A stretch of DNA of 64,000 bases from positions 1 through 64,000 of the forward strand of contig NZ_JANIIC010000025.1 in NCBI RefSeq assembly GCF_024519315.1, in the 5' to 3' direction. This DNA comes from Streptomyces malaysiensis subsp. samsunensis. Its GTDB lineage: Bacteria > Actinomycetota > Actinomycetes > Streptomycetales > Streptomycetaceae. The notes beneath the pieces were generated by a model, which was not told where the DNA came from, ran no database searches, and worked only from the letters and a program-made list of their open reading frames with translations. Positions 8,993-18,598 of this stretch are shown one piece after another. Each line of letters begins with the position of its first letter. The first letter of the stretch is position 1. The translations under genes and the position numbers were made by a program.

Positions 8993-10991
8993 GCGTGCCT
9001 CCTGTGGCGGTGTCATGAGCCTCGCCGGGCGGCGGGCTCGGGTACGGGCTGCCGGGGGTGCGCCCCGACCCTCGGCGGAGTACGCGGGCCGCCACGCGGC
9101 GGCGCGCGCCGCGGTCCTGTCCGCGGGCGGCGCCATCGGCGCCGGATCCGGCGCGGGACGCCGAGGAGGCCGAGATCAGCCGGACCAGGGAGCGCACCGT
9201 CGGCGCCTGGTACAGGTCGGTCATCCGCAGGTCGGGGGCAACGGTGCGGGTGAGGCGCTCGTGCACCCCGGCCATGCGCAACGAAGTGCCGCCCAGGTCG
9301 AAGAAGTTGTCGTCGCGGCCCGGTCGGCGCACCCCGAGCACCTCGCGCCAGGCGGCGACGACGGCCTCCTCCAGGGGAGGGCCGGGAGCCTGCGGGCGGT
9401 CGCCGGAGAGGTCCTGCCGGTCCTGCTCGGTGACGGGGTCGGGCAGCGCGGCCCGGTCGATCTTGTGGTTCGCCGTCAGCGGTAGCTCGTCCAGCACGAG
9501 GTACGCCGTGGGCACGGCGTGGTCGGGCAGGACCCGGCGCAGCGCGGCACGCAGGCTCGGTCCCTTGGGCGTGACGCCGTCGTCGGGCACCACGTACGCG
9601 GCGAGCTGGCGTTCGCCCAGCCGGTCCGTGAACGGCGCGACCACCGCCTCGCGGATCTCCGGCAGTTGTTTGAGGGCGCTCTCCACCTCGCCGGTCTCCA
9701 CCCGGATGCCGGAGATCTTCGTCTGGAAGTCGCGGCGGCCGACGAGCAGCAGTGTTCCGTCGTCCAGGCGCCGCGCGAGGTCGCCGGTCCGGTAGGTCCG
9801 CCCGTCCGGGGTGGCGCCCGGGGCGAGGTAGTCACTGACGACCACGATCTCGCCCTCGCCGGGGCCCTCGACCGTGCGGCCGTCGGCGTCGGTGAGCCGC
9901 ACCTCCGTCCCGGACACCGGGAAGCCCAGCGGGAACACGCCGGTCGGCGGCCGGTAGTCGAGGTCGGCGACGTGCAGCAGCGCGCAGGAACACTCGGTGG
10001 ATCCGTACGCACCGGCCACACGGCACGGCGTGTCGAAGTGCCGCCGGCAGGCCTCCAGGTCGGCGAGGTGCAGGGTGTCCCCGCCGAGGGCCAGCATCCG
10101 CATCGTGGGCAGCCGGGTGCCGCGGCTCTCCATCGCCCGCACCAGCGCCCGGAACACGGGCAGCGTCGAGTGGTACACGGTGATCCGCTCGGTGTGCATC
10201 CACTCCAGCAGGCCCGTGACCCCCAGCGCCGTGAGGTCGACCGGATACAGTGCGGCCCCGGTCAGCAGGGCCGAGAAGGTGTCCTGGACCGCCGAGTCCC
10301 AGCTGTAGGCGGACTGCAGCGACAGCCGGTCGGCCGGACCGATGTGCAGGCCGTCGACCCAGGCCCTGGTGTGGTGCAGCACGTTGCGGTGCGGCTGGGA
10401 CACGGCCTTGGGCCGGCCGGTGGATCCGGAGGTGTACAGCACGTAGGCCTCGGCGTCCGGGAGGGCGCGGTCGATATCCTCCTCGTCACCGGGCTGGGCG
10501 TGCCGTATCAGGTCCTCGTACGACAGCACCGGCAGGGCGGACAGCTCCGCCCCGGACGCCAGCCGCGTCGCCAGGCCAGCCTGCGGGCCACCGACGACGA
10601 GGGCGTGGATGCCCGAGTCGGCCGCCATGAAAGCGAGCCGCTCCGGCGGGTACGACGCGTCCAGCGGTACGTACGACAGCCCGGCCCGCAGGACGCCGAG
10701 CAGGGCCGCGATCATCTCCGCGCCGTGCGAGAACAGCAGCCCGACCCGCTCTCCCGGGTTCAGGCCCGCGGCGCTCAGCCCATGGGCGACGCGTGTGGTC
10801 CTCTCGCGGGTCTCCGCGTAAGTCCAGCGGGTCCGCGGGGTGACGACGGCCCCCTGGCGGGGATGGGCATCGGCCATGGCCAGGAACCGGTGGGACAGTG
10901 TGCGGGCCTCGGCGGGGGCCGGGAAGGGGCGGTGCCCGCTGACCGCCTCGGGCGCGGTGGGGCAGGGGGCGCTCGTCTTCAGGGGACTCAC
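8985..10991 (-). CDS. NRPS adenylation-peptidyl carrier didomain protein
   Basis: This 668-residue protein loads an amino acid onto its own carrier domain. The A domain shows YTSGSTGRPK near residue 185-195, AYGSTE, TYRTGDLARR and the catalytic Lys in NHKIDRAALP. The Asp that binds the alpha-amino group appears to be present (SYSWDSAVQD), so an alpha-amino acid is likely. I do not predict which one. A PCP follows with FDLGGTSLR (Ser near 570), then a 60-residue Arg/Gly/Ser/Pro-rich tail that may be a docking linker to the PKS. The GTG start at 10991 overlaps the dehydrogenase stop (GTGA). With no C domain upstream, this acts as the loading module of the line. Confidence 0.94.
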   Translation of the reverse strand: MSPLKTSAPCPTAPEAVSGHRPFPAPAEARTLSHRFLAMADAHPRQGAVVTPRTRWTYAETRERTTRVAHGLSAAGLNPGERVGLLFSHGAEMIAALLGVLRAGLSYVPLDASYPPERLAFMAADSGIHALVVGGPQAGLATRLASGAELSALPVLSYEDLIRHAQPGDEEDIDRALPDAEAYVLYTSGSTGRPKAVSQPHRNVLHHTRAWVDGLHIGPADRLSLQSAYSWDSAVQDTFSALLTGAALYPVDLTALGVTGLLEWMHTERITVYHSTLPVFRALVRAMESRGTRLPTMRMLALGGDTLHLADLEACRRHFDTPCRVAGAYGSTECSCALLHVADLDYRPPTGVFPLGFPVSGTEVRLTDADGRTVEGPGEGEIVVVSDYLAPGATPDGRTYRTGDLARRLDDGTLLLVGRRDFQTKISGIRVETGEVESALKQLPEIREAVVAPFTDRLGERQLAAYVVPDDGVTPKGPSLRAALRRVLPDHAVPTAYLVLDELPLTANHKIDRAALPDPVTEQDRQDLSGDRPQAPGPPLEEAVVAAWREVLGVRRPGRDDNFFDLGGTSLRMAGVHERLTRTVAPDLRMTDLYQAPTVRSLVRLISASSASRAGSGADGAARGQDRGARRRVAARVLRRGSGRTPGSPYPSPPPGEAHDTATGGTRD

Positions 10992-12028
10992 CTCGGTCCA
11001 TAGTCGAAGATCACGGCGGGGTGCGCCGGGCGTTCGCGCAGCTCGGCGTAGGCCTCCGCGGCCCGCTCCAGCGGCATTCTGGGCAGACCCAGCAGGTCCG
11101 GTCGGATGGCTCCGGCACCGATCAGGTCGAGCGCTCGCCGCAGGTTCTCGGTGACGGTGCCCTCGCCCGAGGGCGCGGTGACCTCGGTGAGTCCGCGGGC
11201 GTACGACGGATCGCGGTATCCGGCACCGCAGCGGGCCGCGTAGCGGATGTCCACGTTGCCCAGCTCGACGCTGAAATCGACCCGCGCCGTGAAGCGGCCC
11301 ACGCCGACCAGACGTGGTCGGCCGGGGGCGCGGGCTGCCCAGCGGGCCGCCCCGGCGACGGTGTCGCCCGCCTCGCCGGTGACGCACAGGAAGGCACAGC
11401 GGCCGCCCTCGTCCGGTACCGCAGCCCCGGCCTCCGGGAAGTCGCGCCCGACGTGGGTGTTCAGGCCCAGCGCCGCTGCGGTGCGGACCCGGTCCGGACG
11501 CAGGTCCAGGACGGTGGTCCGGTGTCCCCGGGCGGCGGTGATCTGCGCGACCAGCAGGCCGACCATCCCGGCGCCGACGATCGCGGTCTCGTCACCGGGC
11601 CGCAGCAGCGCACGGTCCACCGCGTGCACGGCCGTCGCGGCGAGGGTGGCCACCACCGCGTCCGCCAGGTCCATGGTGTCCGGGACGGGAGTGCACAGGC
11701 GGTGCGGTACGACGATCACGTCACCGTGCACGGCCTCGCCCCAGCCCATCGCGGTCACCCGGTCCCCGACGCCGAACCCCGGCGTGTCCGGGCCCACCGC
11801 GTCCACCACCCCGGCCGAGCAGTAGCCGAGGGGGAAGTCCTGTGTCGTGTCGGCGAAGCGGTCCAGGTAGTGCAGTTCGGTGCCCGGACTGACCAGGCTG
11901 TGTGCGGCCCGGATCCGTAGCTCGCGGGGACCGGGCGGGCCGATGCGCACTTCCTCGACGCGCGGCAGCGGGCGTCCGCCCGCGAGGAGCCGGCGCGAGG
12001 CCGCGTGGGTGGTGCCGGGTGCCGACAT
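10988..12028 (-). CDS. Medium-chain dehydrogenase/reductase (alcohol dehydrogenase-like)
   Basis: 346 residues with a GroES-like N-terminal half (SPGTELHYLDRF, GYCSAGVVDAVG, GVGDRVTAMG) and a Rossmann half (AIVGAGMVGLLVAQ). The catalytic-zinc Cys/His set of classical alcohol dehydrogenases is not obvious, which recalls the BchC-like zinc-poor branch. It probably oxidises or reduces a small alcohol/ketone in building-block supply. The gene shares one base with the stop of the upstream FrhB-type gene (TGATG) and is part of the ten-gene operon. A paralogue-like dehydrogenase lies at 51.1 kb in an unrelated locus. Confidence 0.88.
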   Translation of the reverse strand: MSAPGTTHAASRRLLAGGRPLPRVEEVRIGPPGPRELRIRAAHSLVSPGTELHYLDRFADTTQDFPLGYCSAGVVDAVGPDTPGFGVGDRVTAMGWGEAVHGDVIVVPHRLCTPVPDTMDLADAVVATLAATAVHAVDRALLRPGDETAIVGAGMVGLLVAQITAARGHRTTVLDLRPDRVRTAAALGLNTHVGRDFPEAGAAVPDEGGRCAFLCVTGEAGDTVAGAARWAARAPGRPRLVGVGRFTARVDFSVELGNVDIRYAARCGAGYRDPSYARGLTEVTAPSGEGTVTENLRRALDLIGAGAIRPDLLGLPRMPLERAAEAYAELRERPAHPAVIFDYGPR

Positions 12029-13287
12029 CACTCGTTCCCCTCTCGTCGTGCCGTCCCGTTCGCGGCGGCCTCGTCCGGATCCACGTCGTCCGGAGCCGCG
12101 ATCCAGCGCTCGTCGGGGACGATGTCCAGCTCCTCCCGGTGACCCGGGATGGGCCCGGCCGGTATGGCCGCGTCGGCTTGCTCGTAGGAGGCCCGACGGT
12201 TGCGTTTGCGCTCCAGGCCGAGGTTGAGGCCGCGCAGTTCGACCGGACGTACGGACAGCAGCGGGTGCGCGAGGGCCGCGGAGACCGCCGCGGCGCCGGC
12301 TCCGGTGCGGACGAACACGCGGCCGTGCTTGGTGCGTTCGCTGCGTTGCACGCTCGCGGCGAAGATGTTCGGGTCGCCGTCGCTGACGCTCACGTCGGCA
12401 AGGCCCGACATCCAGTCGCCGCACGAGAGGCAGCGGTGGGTCTTGTTGCCCGCGAAGTCGCGCACGGCCTGCCAGAACGGGACGACGTGCTGCTCCCCGT
12501 CGTCGGTGCGGATGGCGATGCCGCCGGGGTAGTCGCCCTCGCGGTAACGCAGCCGGACCACCGACTCGGCCGGCACCAGCGCCCGCCGTTCGATCACCGC
12601 CCGGGTTCCCTCGGGGAGGGTGCTGGAGGAGCACGCCGGTTCCAGCATGAGCACCACGTGGTCACGGGCCCACCGGCCCGCGTCGGTGTCCATCCCCTGG
12701 AGCTTGCGCATGGCCTGGATGTGACAGGCCACGCCCGTCAGCGCCACCCGCGCGTCGGGCTCCTCGTCCATCACCTGCCGCAAGGCGCCCAGGTACGGCG
12801 CCAGTTGGTAGGTGGACTGGGCGGTCTCGGTCAGTTCCGCCGGGTCCCGGACGATCGCCGGGGCGGCCCGCCACGGCTCGTCCGGATCCCGGCCCATCGA
12901 CAGGACGACGTCCACGTCCAGGGCCAACAGGGCGGTCTGCAGCAGCGTGGTGAGGCTGCCCCCGCTGGCCGATGACTCGTAGACCGAGGGGGTGAGGGAG
13001 TGCCCGGCGAGTACCTCGGAGAAGATGCCGGTCCACCGTTCCTCCGGGGTGCGGGTGCGGCCGAACAGCCGTTCCTCGGAACTCGGGGTCTGCGGGTCGG
13101 CCCCGGGGCAGACGTCCAGGCAGTCGCCGCAGGTGCCGCAGTCGGACTCGGTCCAGGCTGGCTCGATCAGTACCGGGGTGAGGCCGTCGAACCCGATGAC
13201 ACCGGGCGGGCAGGCCAGTTGGCAGGCTCCGCACACCGCGCACAGGTCGTTCTCCAGCACGTCCTTGGCCAACTGCTCGAAGCTCAT
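12028..13287 (-). CDS. Coenzyme F420 hydrogenase/dehydrogenase beta-subunit (FrhB) family iron-sulfur protein
   Basis: 419 residues. Two ferredoxin-type [4Fe-4S] motifs open the protein (Cys16, 19, 22, 26 and Cys50, 53, 56, 60). An FrhB/FdhB N- and C-terminal pair follows, with ESSASGGSLTTLL, TGVACHIQAM and a further Cys pair in HRCLSCGDWMSGLADVS. Members bind flavin and iron-sulfur clusters and pass electrons between F420H2 or ferredoxin and an organic substrate. Actinomycetes make F420, so a reductive step on a building block is plausible. An open frame continues upstream of the chosen ATG, but that part is antisense-like shadow of the aminotransferase. ATG 13287 overlaps the aminotransferase stop (ATGA). 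Confidence 0.9.
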   Translation of the reverse strand: MSFEQLAKDVLENDLCAVCGACQLACPPGVIGFDGLTPVLIEPAWTESDCGTCGDCLDVCPGADPQTPSSEERLFGRTRTPEERWTGIFSEVLAGHSLTPSVYESSASGGSLTTLLQTALLALDVDVVLSMGRDPDEPWRAAPAIVRDPAELTETAQSTYQLAPYLGALRQVMDEEPDARVALTGVACHIQAMRKLQGMDTDAGRWARDHVVLMLEPACSSSTLPEGTRAVIERRALVPAESVVRLRYREGDYPGGIAIRTDDGEQHVVPFWQAVRDFAGNKTHRCLSCGDWMSGLADVSVSDGDPNIFAASVQRSERTKHGRVFVRTGAGAAAVSAALAHPLLSVRPVELRGLNLGLERKRNRRASYEQADAAIPAGPIPGHREELDIVPDERWIAAPDDVDPDEAAANGTARREGNE

Positions 13288-14600
13288 CGCCGGGTCTCCG
13301 CCCCTGTGCGGGCCGCGCGGGCCGTGGCGGGCAGGTCGCGGTCGGCCTCGCCGATCGCCGTGGTCAGGCTCGTGATCAGGACGTCGTAGTCGCTTTGGTT
13401 GAGGAGCGCGGGCGGGACGATCTTGATGGTGACGTCCTCCGGGCCGCCGCCGAACAGCAGCAGTCGGCCACGCAGCGCGGCCTCCCTGACCGCGCGGGCC
13501 AGACTGGGGTCGGGCTGACCGTCCGGGGCGCAGTCGAAGGCGGCCAGCGCCCCGGACGTGCGCACCCAGCTCAGCCACGGGAAGGTCTTCGCCAGCCGGG
13601 CTAGATCGTCCGCCAGCCGTGCGCCCAGCGTGCGGGCCCGCGCGGGCAGGTCCTGCGCCACGACGGTCTCCAGTACCGCGGCGGCCGCCGCGCAGCTCAC
13701 CGGGCTCCCGGAGAACGTGGAGGTTTGCACACCGGCCGGCAGCGCGTCCACCACCTCGCGCTCGCCGACGACGGCGGCGATCGGGAACCCGTTGCCGAGT
13801 GTCTTGCCGACGAGGGTCAGGTCAGGTGTCTCGGACATGAGTTCGGCGGTGAACATCCGGCCCGCGCGCCCGAGCGCGGTGTAGATCTCGTCCAGCACGA
13901 GCAGGGCTCCCCGCGCATGCGCGGCCCGGGCGATCTCGTCCAGCAGGGCGGGCGGAACGATCAGGACGCCCTCGGTGACCTGCACCGGTTCAAGGACGAC
14001 GGCGGCCGTCCCGCCCAGCCGGTCAGCCCGGTCCAGCGCCGCTTCGAGGCCGGACCGGAACGCGGCGGTGTCCTCGAGGCTCGCCGCCTCGGGGCCGCGC
14101 AGTTCGGGCAGGGACGCGGTGACGACCGCGTCCGGCGGAAGCGCGCTGTACTGCCTGAACTCCGCTCGCCAGGTCAGTCCCAGGGCGCCGGTGGTCTTGC
14201 CGTGGTACCCGTGAGTGAAGCCGACCACGGTCCGGTGCCCGGTGGCCGCGCGGGCGACCTTCAGCGCGCTCTCGACTGCTTCGGCACCGGTCACCGTGGG
14301 CAGCACGGCGGGCGACCGGTACGGGGAGAGCTCGCCCAGCCGGCGGACCAGGCTGGCGCGTGCGTCCGAGCCGAGCTTGCAGCCGGTGTGCACCAGTCGG
14401 CCGAGCTGGGCCGTGGCCGCCGCGACGACGGACGGGTGCTGATGGCCCAGGGTCGCCGCGCCGCTGCCTGACGTGGCGTCGAACCAGGCGGTGCCGTCGG
14501 CGGTGTGTAACCAGGGGCCCTGTCCGCTGTGGAACTCCGGCCCCAGGGTGGTGCCGGTGGACCGCGCCTCTGCCGCGGTCTTCTCGCGGTTGCTGTTCAT
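13284..14600 (-). CDS. Class III (PLP-dependent) aminotransferase
   Basis: 438 residues of fold-type I aminotransferase. It has GAEAVESALKVARAATG, the HGYHGKT loop, Asp237 in LLVLDEIYTALGRAG, the PLP Lys266 in LVGKTLGNGFPIA, and a C-terminal TFSGSPVSC. The family uses omega-amino donors such as Orn, GABA or beta-Ala, or carries out semialdehyde-type aminotransfer. It lies between the AroA-like gene and the FrhB gene with ATGA overlaps on both sides, so it most likely aminates an intermediate made by those two enzymes. The substrate cannot be read from the sequence. Confidence 0.93.
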   Translation of the reverse strand: MNSNREKTAAEARSTGTTLGPEFHSGQGPWLHTADGTAWFDATSGSGAATLGHQHPSVVAAATAQLGRLVHTGCKLGSDARASLVRRLGELSPYRSPAVLPTVTGAEAVESALKVARAATGHRTVVGFTHGYHGKTTGALGLTWRAEFRQYSALPPDAVVTASLPELRGPEAASLEDTAAFRSGLEAALDRADRLGGTAAVVLEPVQVTEGVLIVPPALLDEIARAAHARGALLVLDEIYTALGRAGRMFTAELMSETPDLTLVGKTLGNGFPIAAVVGEREVVDALPAGVQTSTFSGSPVSCAAAAAVLETVVAQDLPARARTLGARLADDLARLAKTFPWLSWVRTSGALAAFDCAPDGQPDPSLARAVREAALRGRLLLFGGGPEDVTIKIVPPALLNQSDYDVLITSLTTAIGEADRDLPATARAARTGAETRR

Positions 14601-16021
14601 CGTGGGGTGACCTCCGTGATCCTCGCGCCGACGGCACGCTGTACCTCGGCGAAGTCGGGAAAGGACGTCCGATGGCAGGCACCGCCGGACACGGTGGTGC
14701 GGCCGGGCAGGCAGGTCGCCAGGGTCGCGGCGGCCATGGCGATGCGATGGTCCTCATAACTGGGCACGTGGCCGGCGGACAGTGGCGCGCCGCCGCTCAC
14801 CAGCAGCCCATCGTCGGCCACCTCGATCCGAGCTCCGAAGGCGGCGGCCATACCCGCCGTGGTGGTCAGCCGGTCGGTCTCCTTGAAGCGCAGCTCCTCC
14901 GCGCAACCGATCCAGGACGGACCGGGGAGCGTGGTGGCGACGGCCGCGAGGAGGGGCACCTCGTCGATCAGCGCGTGCAGGGTGGCGGGGTCGTCGACGC
15001 GTACGCCGTCGACGCCCTTGGTGCCGCCCCGGACCGCGATCGTGCCCGCCGACTCCCCGCTGGAACCCAGGCGCATGTCGCGGTAGCGGATGTCGGCGCC
15101 CGCCCGGCGCAGTACGTCGAAGAAGCCGAGCCTGGTCGGGTTAAGACAGACGTTCCGCACACTCAGCTCTCCGCCGTCGCCCGCGAGCAGCTGCGCGGCG
15201 ACGGGGTACGCGGCGAGCGAAGGGTCGGCAGGTACGTCGACGACCGGCGGCACGGTGACGGGGCCGCCGTCGTAGCGGACCTCGCCGGGGGACTCCGTCA
15301 GGGTTGCGCCGAAGGCGGCGAGCATGCGCTCGGTGTGGTCCCGGGAGCGCACGGGATGGCGCACGGTCACCGGGAGACCGGCGGCGACCGCCGCGAGCAG
15401 CACCCCGGATCTCGCCTGGGCGCTCCCGACAGTCAGCTCGACGGTGCAGGGGCGGTGCACCGCGCCGCGCACCAGCACGGGAAGCCGGCCGGCGTCCCCC
15501 AGGTGGACGATGTCCGCGCCGAGCCGGGTCAACGGCTCGGCGAGCCAGGACATGGGCCGGTGCCGCAAGGTCTCGTCGCCGTCGACCACGGCGGTGCGGC
15601 CGAGGCCGGCGAGCACACCGATGAGGAGCCGCGCGGCGGCGCTGGATCCTCCTGTTTCGAGGTACGGCACGCCGTCCGGCCATCGTGTGATGTCCGGGTG
15701 CGGGCGTTTCGGCTGCGGGGTGACGGGGCCGCCGTGCTCGACCGTGAGGGTGTCGGCGGCAACGGTCGTTCGGAATCCAAGGGTCCGCATGGCCGGGAGC
15801 AGCGCGCGCACCGCGCCGCCCAGGTTGGCGTTGCGGACGGTGAGACGGGATGGGGCGCCGGGAAGCATCGCCGCCAGCAGGGCGCGGTGGCTCACCGACT
15901 TGTCGCCGGGCACCGTGACGGAGCGGGCGGCCGCCGGGTAAGGCGGCCGGCCCCCGTCCACCACGAGGTCGCCCGATGTGGTTCTCGGCCTGTCGAAGGA
16001 TGACGTCTCAAACACGCACAT
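14597..16021 (-). CDS. AroA-like enolpyruvyl transferase (EPSP synthase homologue)
   Basis: 474 residues, first gene of the operon. EPSP synthase motifs are clear: VPGDKSVSHRALL, GSAQARSGVLLA, LIDEVPLLAA, EELRFKETDRL and YEDHRIAMA. One key loop differs. The canonical LxxGNxGTxxRLL motif that holds PEP reads LETGGSSAAARLL, so the Asn and the critical Gly are gone and Ser/Ala replace them. This suggests a neofunctionalised enzyme rather than a spare shikimate-pathway copy. Family members in secondary metabolism (for example NikO/PolA of peptidyl nucleosides) act on non-shikimate acceptors. ATG 16021 follows a long non-coding leader, and the stop overlaps the aminotransferase start (ATGA). Confidence 0.9.
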   Translation of the reverse strand: MCVFETSSFDRPRTTSGDLVVDGGRPPYPAAARSVTVPGDKSVSHRALLAAMLPGAPSRLTVRNANLGGAVRALLPAMRTLGFRTTVAADTLTVEHGGPVTPQPKRPHPDITRWPDGVPYLETGGSSAAARLLIGVLAGLGRTAVVDGDETLRHRPMSWLAEPLTRLGADIVHLGDAGRLPVLVRGAVHRPCTVELTVGSAQARSGVLLAAVAAGLPVTVRHPVRSRDHTERMLAAFGATLTESPGEVRYDGGPVTVPPVVDVPADPSLAAYPVAAQLLAGDGGELSVRNVCLNPTRLGFFDVLRRAGADIRYRDMRLGSSGESAGTIAVRGGTKGVDGVRVDDPATLHALIDEVPLLAAVATTLPGPSWIGCAEELRFKETDRLTTTAGMAAAFGARIEVADDGLLVSGGAPLSAGHVPSYEDHRIAMAAATLATCLPGRTTVSGGACHRTSFPDFAEVQRAVGARITEVTPR

Positions 16022-16856
16022 GCTCCATAACGTGATCCGCCGTCTGCGGGGAAGGGCATGGCCGGAACGGCGCGCGGGCACGGCTCTTGGCCCGCACCCC
16101 GGGAGACCGAGGCAGGCGGCACGGTGAATCGCGAGCGTGAGGCCCCGTGAACCGGCGCGACACCATGCCGTGTGCCGGCTGAAAGAAAACAGAAAGTGGA
16201 AGTTTACCCAATCCGTAGATCTCGGTGGATTTCTACGGCTGTGGGGAGTTGACCCGGCTGCCCGATCTGCGGGGCACATCGTTGCGGCTCACTCATCAAC
16301 TCCACTGGCGGAATGGACGGAAGGCGATGTTCCGGGTCGTGCAGTGGCTCGGATTGCAGCGGAAACGATGATTCATTGACCGCAAGTTTTTCTCATAGGT
16401 CGTGGTCCCTGTCAACAGTCGATCGATGGAATTGGACGCGTCTTCCGGCGGGCCGGGACCGTGCCTAACAGCGGTTTCTGGAGTGGAAGATCGGATTCTC
16501 CCTGTCTGAAAAGGATCTATCGATGTTGTCCTGGAGCGCCCTGCCGGAACGAGTCATCCTGGCCGGAAATTTTCCTTCCGTGACCGGTCCATGGGTCGGA
16601 GAATTTGCTTACAAAAGTCAGATTTTTGGCAAAAATGCCTGGTCAGGGTCGAAGTAAGGACGCTCCCGCAGGCGATGGAAATCAAGGGTGATTTCTGTTG
16701 GGCATGGGGGTGCCGCCGCCAAGTTGGCTGAAGTCGGATCCGGAATCGCGTTCGCCTCCCGCCCTGACAGCCTCATGATCCGTTGACTCTTGAACGTCGA
16801 CGGTGTGACAGTAGAGAGCGGTTTCCCACGGGAGATACGGGGAGGCAGGTGTCAAA
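16022..16856. promoter_or_regulatory. Divergent intergenic region between biosynthetic operon and decayed gene block
   Basis: 835 bp without a credible gene, less GC-rich than its surroundings and with several A/T runs (around 16180-16215, 16365-16400 and 16560-16640). It must hold the promoter of the ten-gene minus-strand operon and that of the plus-strand remnants. A short minus-strand frame at 16682-16936 overlaps the promoter and lacks any family signal. No regulator gene lies in or near it, so control of the operon is not visible in this window. Confidence 0.6.
16783..16812 (+). promoter_or_regulatory. Candidate sigma-70 type promoter for the plus-strand adenylation remnant
   Basis: TTGACT at 16783-16788 and GACAGT at 16807-16812 are separated by 18 bp, followed 27 nt later by a GGGGAGG ribosome site at 16839-16845. 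The -35 box is a good match and the -10 box is weaker. The downstream gene is now a pseudogene, so this may be a relic. Confidence 0.45.
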
Positions 16857-17456
16857 CTGTTGGCTGGCGATGTTCTCGCCCATGCCAGGAGAAAGCCGGA
16901 CATATCGGCGCTGTTATGGAACGGCGCCGTCGTCACCTATGCGGACCTGGCAGAACTCAGTCGGCGGGCCGCCGAAAAGATCGGTTTATCGGCGTCACCA
17001 AGAAGTTCGCCAATCGGCCTGCGGGCGAGGAAATCGCCGCACTCGATCGCGGTGGTCCTCGCCTGTCTCGCCGTCGGCCGGACGGTGTTCCTGCCGTCGC
17101 TCGACCTCGGGCACGACGTGCTGGACCGGCTGTCGCGGCGGGCGGGCGGGCTGTCCGGACCTGCTGACAGCGGAGGACGGTCCGGCGGACGACGGCGAAC
17201 GGTCCACCCGCCCCGGCACACCTGCCACCGAACCCGCACAGGCCGCCGAGCCCGTACCGCCCGCGGCTGTCGTGCCGCCGGACACGAGTCTCTTTCCCTC
17301 CACCTCGGGGTCGACCGGCCTTCCCAAGCTCGTGCCGCTCGGCGGCGCGGCCGTGGACCGGCTCACCGCATGGGCGCCCGAGCCCTTTGGGATCGGACCG
17401 GGCACGAGAGTCCTCAGCCACGCGCCGCTGAACTTCGACCTCGCCAGCGCCGGTAC
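16857..17456 (+). pseudogene. Adenylation-domain remnant (frameshifted and truncated)
   Basis: The frame starting near 16857-16860 (CTG/TTG) encodes the N-terminus of an adenylate-forming enzyme: DVLAHARRKPDISALLWNG, then TYADLAELSRRAAEK. Near 17155 the reading shifts to another frame that continues with STSGSTGLPKLVPL, the core A3 motif, and ends around SHAPLNFDLAS. Everything after core A4 is missing and the sequence runs directly into an ATP-grasp fragment at about 17457. At least one frameshift and one large deletion therefore separate this from a working gene. It was presumably an activating enzyme of the same biosynthetic locus. Confidence 0.8.
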
Positions 17457-18152
17457 GGACAACGTCCGCTTCTGCCACTCGGAGCAGGACCTGAAGGAGG
17501 CGTTCGAGGCCGTCACCGCCGGCACCGACCGCTACGGCGGTCACAACACGACCGTGCTCGCCCAGGAGTACCACCTGCACGGTGACGAGTACTTCGTCAA
17601 CACTGTGAGCCGCGACGGAGCCCACCACCTGGTGGAGTGTGGAGATATCACAAGAGCCCCGACGGCGCCCGTCCGATGTACGACTTCGAGGAGCCGGTGC
17701 CGCCGGAGGACCCGGCCGTCGCCACCGTCGTGCCGTACGTCCTGTCCGTCCTGGACGCGCTGGAGATCCGCAACGGGGCGGCGCACACCGAGGTGATCCT
17801 GACCGTGCGCGGGCCGGTCCTGGTCGAGAGCGCCGCGCGGGCTGGCGGATCGCACGCCCCCGCGGTGGTCTCGCGGTTCCTCGGCGCCGACCAGCTCGAC
17901 TGCATGGCACGGGCCATCGCCCGGCCCGAGGACCTCGCAGAACACCGGCTGCCCCGCTACTGGCCCTCGTCCCGGCTGCGGTACGTGACCCTCGTCAACC
18001 CGTACGAGGCGGCGGTCCTGTCGGCTGAGCACCTGGCAGAGCTGCGGTCGCTCGACTCCTTCGTCGACCTGGTCCTCACCCTCTCGCAGGACGCACCGCT
18101 GCCCCGCACCGTCGACCTGTTCACCTCACCCACGGAAAGGCACCAGCATCCC
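17457..18152 (+). pseudogene. ATP-grasp ligase remnant (5' deleted, frameshifted)
   Basis: Two consecutive frames encode the C-terminal two thirds of an ATP-grasp ligase. The first gives AGTDNVRFCHSEQDLKEAFE and GDEYFVNTVSRDGAHHLVE. A single missing base near 17640 shifts it to WRYHKSPDGARPMYDFEEPV, HTEVILTVRGPVLVESAARA and the C-terminal domain. The metal-binding segment HTE...VES is intact, but the N-terminal domain and the first ATP-binding strand were lost in the fusion with the adenylation fragment. It is a third member of the ATP-grasp set seen at 19.9 and 22.4 kb, so the locus once encoded at least three such ligases. Confidence 0.82.
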
Positions 18153-18589
18153 ATGGCCCAGAGGAAGTCCTCCCTCGATGGCCTCGCCGACTACCCGGCG
18201 GACTGGACGAGCCACGCCAAGCGGATCTTCCCCGGCGAGTCCCCGTACCTGCCCGGAGCCTGTCTGAAGTGGTACGACATCCGAGGCGCCCACCAGGACG
18301 CCACCCTGGAGATCACCGCCGAGGCGCGGGACTTCCAGGCGGCGGAGGCTGCGACCGAACGGCTCGAGTTCCGCCAGGAACTGGGGTTCGTCCTGCTGCA
18401 CCGGGACGGCGCGACGGCTTCCTGCCCTACCCGTCGAAGCCCGGCTTCCTACGGCCCACCCAGAGCATCGAGGAACTCGACGCCACCGCCGATGAGCGGC
18501 GCGGCTGGTCCCGCTACCTGCTCTCGGAGCGCGACCACGCCGCCAAGCAGGCGTACCTTGACGACCTGTGCACCGGCGAACTGGTCTAG
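18153..18589 (+). pseudogene. Unknown small gene, frameshifted
   Basis: From ATG 18153 one frame encodes MAQRKSSLDGLADYPADW and continues through FRQELGFVLLHRDG. Near 18415-18425 the reading shifts to a second frame with FLPYPSKPGFLRPTQSIEEL and SRYLLSERDHAAKQAYLDDL, and stops at 18589. Joined, this is a protein of about 145 residues that I do not recognise. The upstream ATP-grasp remnant has no stop before 18153, so the two may have been one polypeptide, or a stop was lost. No clear ribosome site precedes the ATG. Confidence 0.6.
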
Positions 18590-18598
18590 CAAGTTCGC

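Noticed and set aside
16682..16936. 84-codon minus-strand frame between the operon and the remnants
   Set aside because: It overlaps the candidate promoter and the start of the adenylation remnant, and its sequence has no motif or ribosome site.
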